Shown: one piece after another, positions 22,722 through 25,447 of the stretch
How positions within the stretch are numbered: position 1 is the first letter of the stretch
Layout: each line of letters begins with the position of its first letter
Source of the DNA: Planctomycetota bacterium
Lineage (GTDB): Bacteria; Planctomycetota; Phycisphaerae; Phycisphaerales; Phycisphaeraceae
Assembly: GCA_029267795.1 (NCBI GenBank)
Contig: JAJUHR010000002.1
Span: 1 to 25,447, forward strand
Reading direction: 5' to 3'
DNA: 25,447 nucleotides
Notes under the pieces: generated by a model
Databases searched by the model: none
What the model was told of the DNA's origin: nothing
What the model saw: the letters and a program-made list of their open reading frames with translations, nothing else
Made by a program: the position numbers and the translations under genes

Positions 22722-24122
22722 TCAGCTCAGCGACACCGACTCGCGATACTGCGGCACCGCCACGTCCCAGCCTTTGTTTTTGCGGATCACCTCCGCAAGG
22801 CTCAGGGCTGCGTTCTCTTCGCCGTGGGTCAGAAATACGCGTCTCGGCGCCGTACGCAGATGATCGAGCCACTGGAGCAACCCGTGGCGGTCCGCGTGCG
22901 CCGAGAACCCGTAAAGCCGTTCCACACGGGCCCGAACGGGGTAAATCTGTCCCAGGATGCGCACCTGGGGGTGGCCGTCGACGATCTGGCGCCCGAGCGT
23001 ATCGACCGCCTGGTAACCCAGGAACAGGATCGTGGACTGCGGGCGAGAGATGTTGGCCACCAAGTGGTGTTTGATCCGGCCGCCCGTGCACATGCCCGAC
23101 CCAGCCATGACGATGCACGAACCGTGGATGCGGTTGATGCCCTTCGACCGCGCCACGGTCCGGACGTACTCGAGCCCGGGGAAATCGAACGGGTGCCGGC
23201 CCGCGGCGAACATCGCCTGCGCGTGCTCATCCAGCCAATCGCGGTGCCGCACGAACACCTCGGTGGCATCGCTGGCCATCGGGCTGTCCAGGAACACCAG
23301 CAGGTGAGGGATGCGTCCCTCGTGCAACAGCCGGTTCAGATGGAACATCAACTCCTGGGCGCGTTCGAGCGCGAACGTAGGGATCACCAGGTTCCCCCCG
23401 CGGGCCACCGTGTCGTGGATGATCCCCACGAGCTTGTCGATGGCCTGGCTCTGCGGCTCGTGATCGCGGTCGCCGTAGGTCGATTCCAGGATCACGTAGT
23501 CGGCCTGCTCGAACACGGTCGGGTCGTGCACCAGCGGCTTGCCACGCTGCCCGACGTCCCCGGAGAAAAGCACCCGCCGTTCCCGGCGGTCCTCGTGCAC
23601 AATCACTTCCAGCATCGCCGAACCGAGGATATGCCCCGCGTCGTGGAACCGGACCGTCACCTGCTTGTTCAACCGCAGCGGCTCGCGGTACCGCACCGGG
23701 CGGAGCAACTCCAGCGACCGCTCCGCTTCGGCCTGGGTGTACAGCGGCACCTCGGGGTACGGCCCACGCCGGCCTTCGCGCTCGTGCCGACGCTTCTTGT
23801 TCGCCGCGTCTTCTTCCTGAATCCGCCCCGCGTCCCGCAGCACGATCCCGGTCAACTCGACCGACGGCTGCGTCGTGAAAACCGGCCGGGAATACCCCTC
23901 CCGCACAAACTTGGGCAACAGCCCGCAATGATCCAGGTGTGCATGCGTCAACAGGACACAGTCGACCTGAGAGGGGGGCACCGGGGAAGCGGCCCAGTTG
24001 TACTGCAGGCAACATCGCTCCTGAAAAAGCCCGCAGTCGATCATCAGCCGCAGGCCCCCGGCTTCCAGCAGGTAACGCGAGCCCGTTACTTGACGATTCG
24101 CCCCCAAAAAAGTCAACCGCAT
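22722..24122 (-). CDS. Metallo-beta-lactamase-fold beta-CASP ribonuclease
   Basis: RNA-processing nuclease of the CPSF/TTHA0252-like type, cytoplasmic; family members act as endo- or exoribonucleases. The 466-residue product has motif 2 THAHLDH (residues 59-65, His60, His62, Asp64, His65), GHILGSAM with the next metal histidine near 163, and LFSGDVGQ near 188 with the bridging aspartate. The beta-CASP insertion lies at about 250-365, and the C-terminal YGFSAHADR and FLTHGE segments supply further ligands. All expected metal ligands are present. GGAG lies 6 bases before the ATG. It is transcribed alone, ending at a probable terminator. Confidence 0.92.
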   Translation of the reverse strand: MRLTFLGANRQVTGSRYLLEAGGLRLMIDCGLFQERCCLQYNWAASPVPPSQVDCVLLTHAHLDHCGLLPKFVREGYSRPVFTTQPSVELTGIVLRDAGRIQEEDAANKKRRHEREGRRGPYPEVPLYTQAEAERSLELLRPVRYREPLRLNKQVTVRFHDAGHILGSAMLEVIVHEDRRERRVLFSGDVGQRGKPLVHDPTVFEQADYVILESTYGDRDHEPQSQAIDKLVGIIHDTVARGGNLVIPTFALERAQELMFHLNRLLHEGRIPHLLVFLDSPMASDATEVFVRHRDWLDEHAQAMFAAGRHPFDFPGLEYVRTVARSKGINRIHGSCIVMAGSGMCTGGRIKHHLVANISRPQSTILFLGYQAVDTLGRQIVDGHPQVRILGQIYPVRARVERLYGFSAHADRHGLLQWLDHLRTAPRRVFLTHGEENAALSLAEVIRKNKGWDVAVPQYRESVSLS

Positions 24123-24720
24123 ATCCGGCTCCGTGGACGCACGCCCTCCCTAGAAAACCGACCCCGCAGCCATGGCGCAGTGCTGGGTCCTAGACGCCCC
24201 TGATACCCGTTCCCACCCTTGTAGCCGTGGACTCACATCCGATTCGGATGGTTTCATTCGGACCCCATTTTGATCCCCCATAGGGGGGAGTATCGGATGT
24301 GAAAGCGATTCTTCAACGACGGGCACCCCCCCAGGAACCTCGGTCCCGGTCCACTCGAAAGAGGCAAGAGTTCCTGGAGCAGCGATCTCCAGCTACCGTA
24401 TCCCCGATCAGTTTCACAGGCCCGCACCCACAAGCGATTCACGGGAAAAACACACGATGATTTTTAAGGAGGACCCCAATCGGATGGCAACACTGAGCCC
24501 TTTGTTGACAAGAAGTTACACGTCTTTCGCCTAGTGATCCTCTATTCGCAGTTCGTGCCGGGGCGATGCCTGCGGTTCAACCACCCAGGAGCTTTCTTCA
24601 AACCCTGGGATCCATTATCATGAACCTCAAAGTGAGGTAAGCGAACCACACGATGGCAACGGCATAAAGCTGCCTAAAGAACAACGGATCCTTAGGGACG
24701 CGAGGAAAAGGAGCTGACTC
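24123..24720. other. 598-base non-coding stretch with several inverted repeats
   Basis: No convincing gene is seen. The stretch holds a compact three-way foldable element (24233-24302), an 8-base inverted repeat CCAGGAAC/GTTCCTGG (24331-24338 and 24370-24377) enclosing a CTC-GAAA-GAG mini-hairpin, CCCAGG/CCTGGG (24584-24589, 24604-24609), and ACCTCA/TGAGGT with a 3-base loop (24624-24638). A short frame at 24484-24534 (16 codons) follows AAGGAGG with an 11-base spacing. These could be the leader or regulatory region of the DUF2934 gene, or a small RNA locus. Confidence 0.5.
24233..24302. ncRNA. Candidate structured element, three-way foldable
   Basis: Perfect 11-base outer arms TCACATCCGAT and ATCGGATGTGA enclose two further hairpins: CGGATG/CATTCG with loop GTTT (24245-24260, one G-U pair on the plus strand) and CCCCC/GGGGG with loop ATA (24275-24287). 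Nearly half of the bases pair. It could be an RNA, a regulatory DNA element or a small repetitive palindromic unit. No second copy occurs in the window and transcription is not shown. Confidence 0.35.
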
Positions 24721-24984
24721 ATGGCCAAAGCAGACAAAACGCCAGCGCGGCCGACTCAAGAGGAAATCGCTGCTCGGGCGTATGAGATCTATATCCGGGA
24801 AGGCCGACCGGTGGGCCGTGAAAAAGAGCATTGGATGGCTGCAGAGGCGGCCTTGATCAAAGAACGCATGATGGCTCAGCAGCCTAAGAAGGGCTCGTCC
24901 ATCTCCAAGGGCGATTTGGCGGGCAAGAGCACCGGCTCTACGAGCGGCAAGGCCACCGGGTCAACGGGCGCTCGAAAACGCTGA
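24721..24984 (+). CDS. DUF2934-domain small protein with basic low-complexity tail
   Basis: Function unknown. Residues about 12-50 match the DUF2934 pattern: EEIAARAYEIYIREGRPVG, then acidic/basic residues, HWMAAEA. The tail (about residues 55-87) is Lys/Gly/Ser/Thr-rich with repeated GKSTGST-like steps and an Arg/Lys end, reminiscent of nucleic-acid-binding tails. AAGGAG lies 8 bases before the ATG, so the start is firm. The gene stands alone after the long non-coding stretch. The window shows nothing of its role. Confidence 0.87.
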   Translation: MAKADKTPARPTQEEIAARAYEIYIREGRPVGREKEHWMAAEAALIKERMMAQQPKKGSSISKGDLAGKSTGSTSGKATGSTGARKR

Positions 24985-25153
24985 AGCACACACGGGGCTA
25001 CACCAACCAGTTCATCCGCAATACATCCCAACGCAAAAATAGTGTGGCCGTGCCGACCGGCCGAAGCGTTCCAGGGTGCGGGGGAGCCGGGTTGTCAGTG
25101 GCGCGAAGTGTGGCCGCTGCTTTGAGCCGAGGACAGCGCGGGGTTACGCGGAG

Positions 25154-25447
25154 CTACGCTTCCACTTCGATATCTTCGCCCACCACACGAACGCGAAATG
25201 TCTCTACACCCTCGTGAGCCGGCGGGGAGGTGTTTTCGCCCGACTTGATCTTGAACCGTGCCCCGTGCCAAGGGCAGATCACCTCGTCACCATCGACCAG
25301 GCCCTCGCTCAGCGGCCCGGCCTGGTGGGTGCACACGTCGTCGATCGCATAAAACTGCCCGTCCAGGTTGAACAGGGCGATCCGCCTGCCCTGCACCTCC
25401 ACGCACAGGCACGACCCCGGCTGCAGTTGGCTCGCCTTGGCTACGCA
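25154..25447 (-). CDS. Rieske-type [2Fe-2S] ferredoxin, N-terminus outside window
   Basis: Small electron-transfer protein of the NirD/dioxygenase-ferredoxin type. The Rieske ligands are complete: Cys and His in VCTHQAGPL, and Cys and His in CPWHGARF, about 18 residues apart. The frame stays open to the edge; the residues before the GTG at 25402 read VAKASQLQPGSCLC, which matches the usual beginning of such ferredoxins, so the true start is beyond base 25447 and only a few residues are missing. The 169-base gap to the DUF2934 gene shows no clear signal. Confidence 0.93.
   Translation of the reverse strand, partial: CVAKASQLQPGSCLCVEVQGRRIALFNLDGQFYAIDDVCTHQAGPLSEGLVDGDEVICPWHGARFKIKSGENTSPPAHEGVETFRVRVVGEDIEVEA

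Noticed and set aside
22474..23118. N-terminal extension of pgsB reaching into the nuclease gene
   Set aside because: Overlaps the beta-CASP gene in another frame, crosses a probable terminator, and the real PgsB N-terminus at 22473 has a ribosome binding site.
24254..24442. 62-codon minus-strand frame in the non-coding stretch
   Set aside because: It crosses the inverted-repeat elements, lacks a ribosome binding site and resembles no family.
24484..24534. 16-codon frame after AAGGAGG as a leader peptide
   Set aside because: The spacing of 11 bases is long, no attenuator-like residue run is present and the next gene is 187 bases away; kept only as a remark on the non-coding stretch.
24565..24595. 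TTCAACC stretch resembling a tRNA T-loop
   Set aside because: The flanking bases do not form a T-stem and no acceptor, D or anticodon arm can be placed around it.

Overview
The window is GC-rich bacterial chromosome, coding on both strands in blocks. The gene content suggests a flagellated planctomycete, most likely of the Phycisphaerae type. That placement is an inference from three things: a single flagellar operon in which fliW, csrA and flagellin follow the hook and ring genes, a sigma-54 type promoter in front of it, and a DUF2934 protein. No rRNA, tRNA, CRISPR array or insertion sequence was seen.

Layout. Positions 1-2838 (+) hold the C-terminal part of cobalamin-dependent methionine synthase (metH, cut by the window edge) and a TrpG/PabA-type glutamine amidotransferase. 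Positions 2894-15433 (-) hold one long flagellar block. It reads from a sigma-54-like promoter at 15418-15433 through an unknown 77-residue protein, flgF, flgG, flgA, flgH, flgI, a FlgJ-type rod-binding protein, flgN, flgK, flgL, fliW, csrA and flagellin, and ends at an intrinsic terminator. Upstream lie an M42 aminopeptidase (-) and a divergent purE (+) that may be leaderless, then a SulP-STAS anion transporter (+). Positions 19524-22473 (-) carry a poly-gamma-glutamate-type operon pgsB-pgsC-pgsW with no pgsA. A beta-CASP metallo-beta-lactamase-fold ribonuclease (-), a 598-base non-coding stretch with several inverted repeats, a DUF2934 protein (+) and the C-terminal part of a Rieske ferredoxin (-, cut by the edge) close the window.

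How the parts work together. The flagellar block supplies the distal rod (FlgF, FlgG), the P and L rings and their chaperone (FlgI, FlgH, FlgA), the rod cap, the hook-filament junction (FlgK, FlgL) with its chaperone FlgN, the filament (FliC), and the FliW-CsrA switch that in Bacillus ties flagellin translation to secretion. The most interesting signal is in the RNA. Short hairpins that show GGA in the loop, the hallmark of CsrA sites, recur in the gaps before flgL, fliW, csrA and fliC. Two stand in tandem before fliC: one has the flagellin Shine-Dalgarno as its loop and ends directly at the AUG, and the other lies in the last codons of csrA. This predicts CsrA control of flagellin and possibly of several other genes of its own operon.
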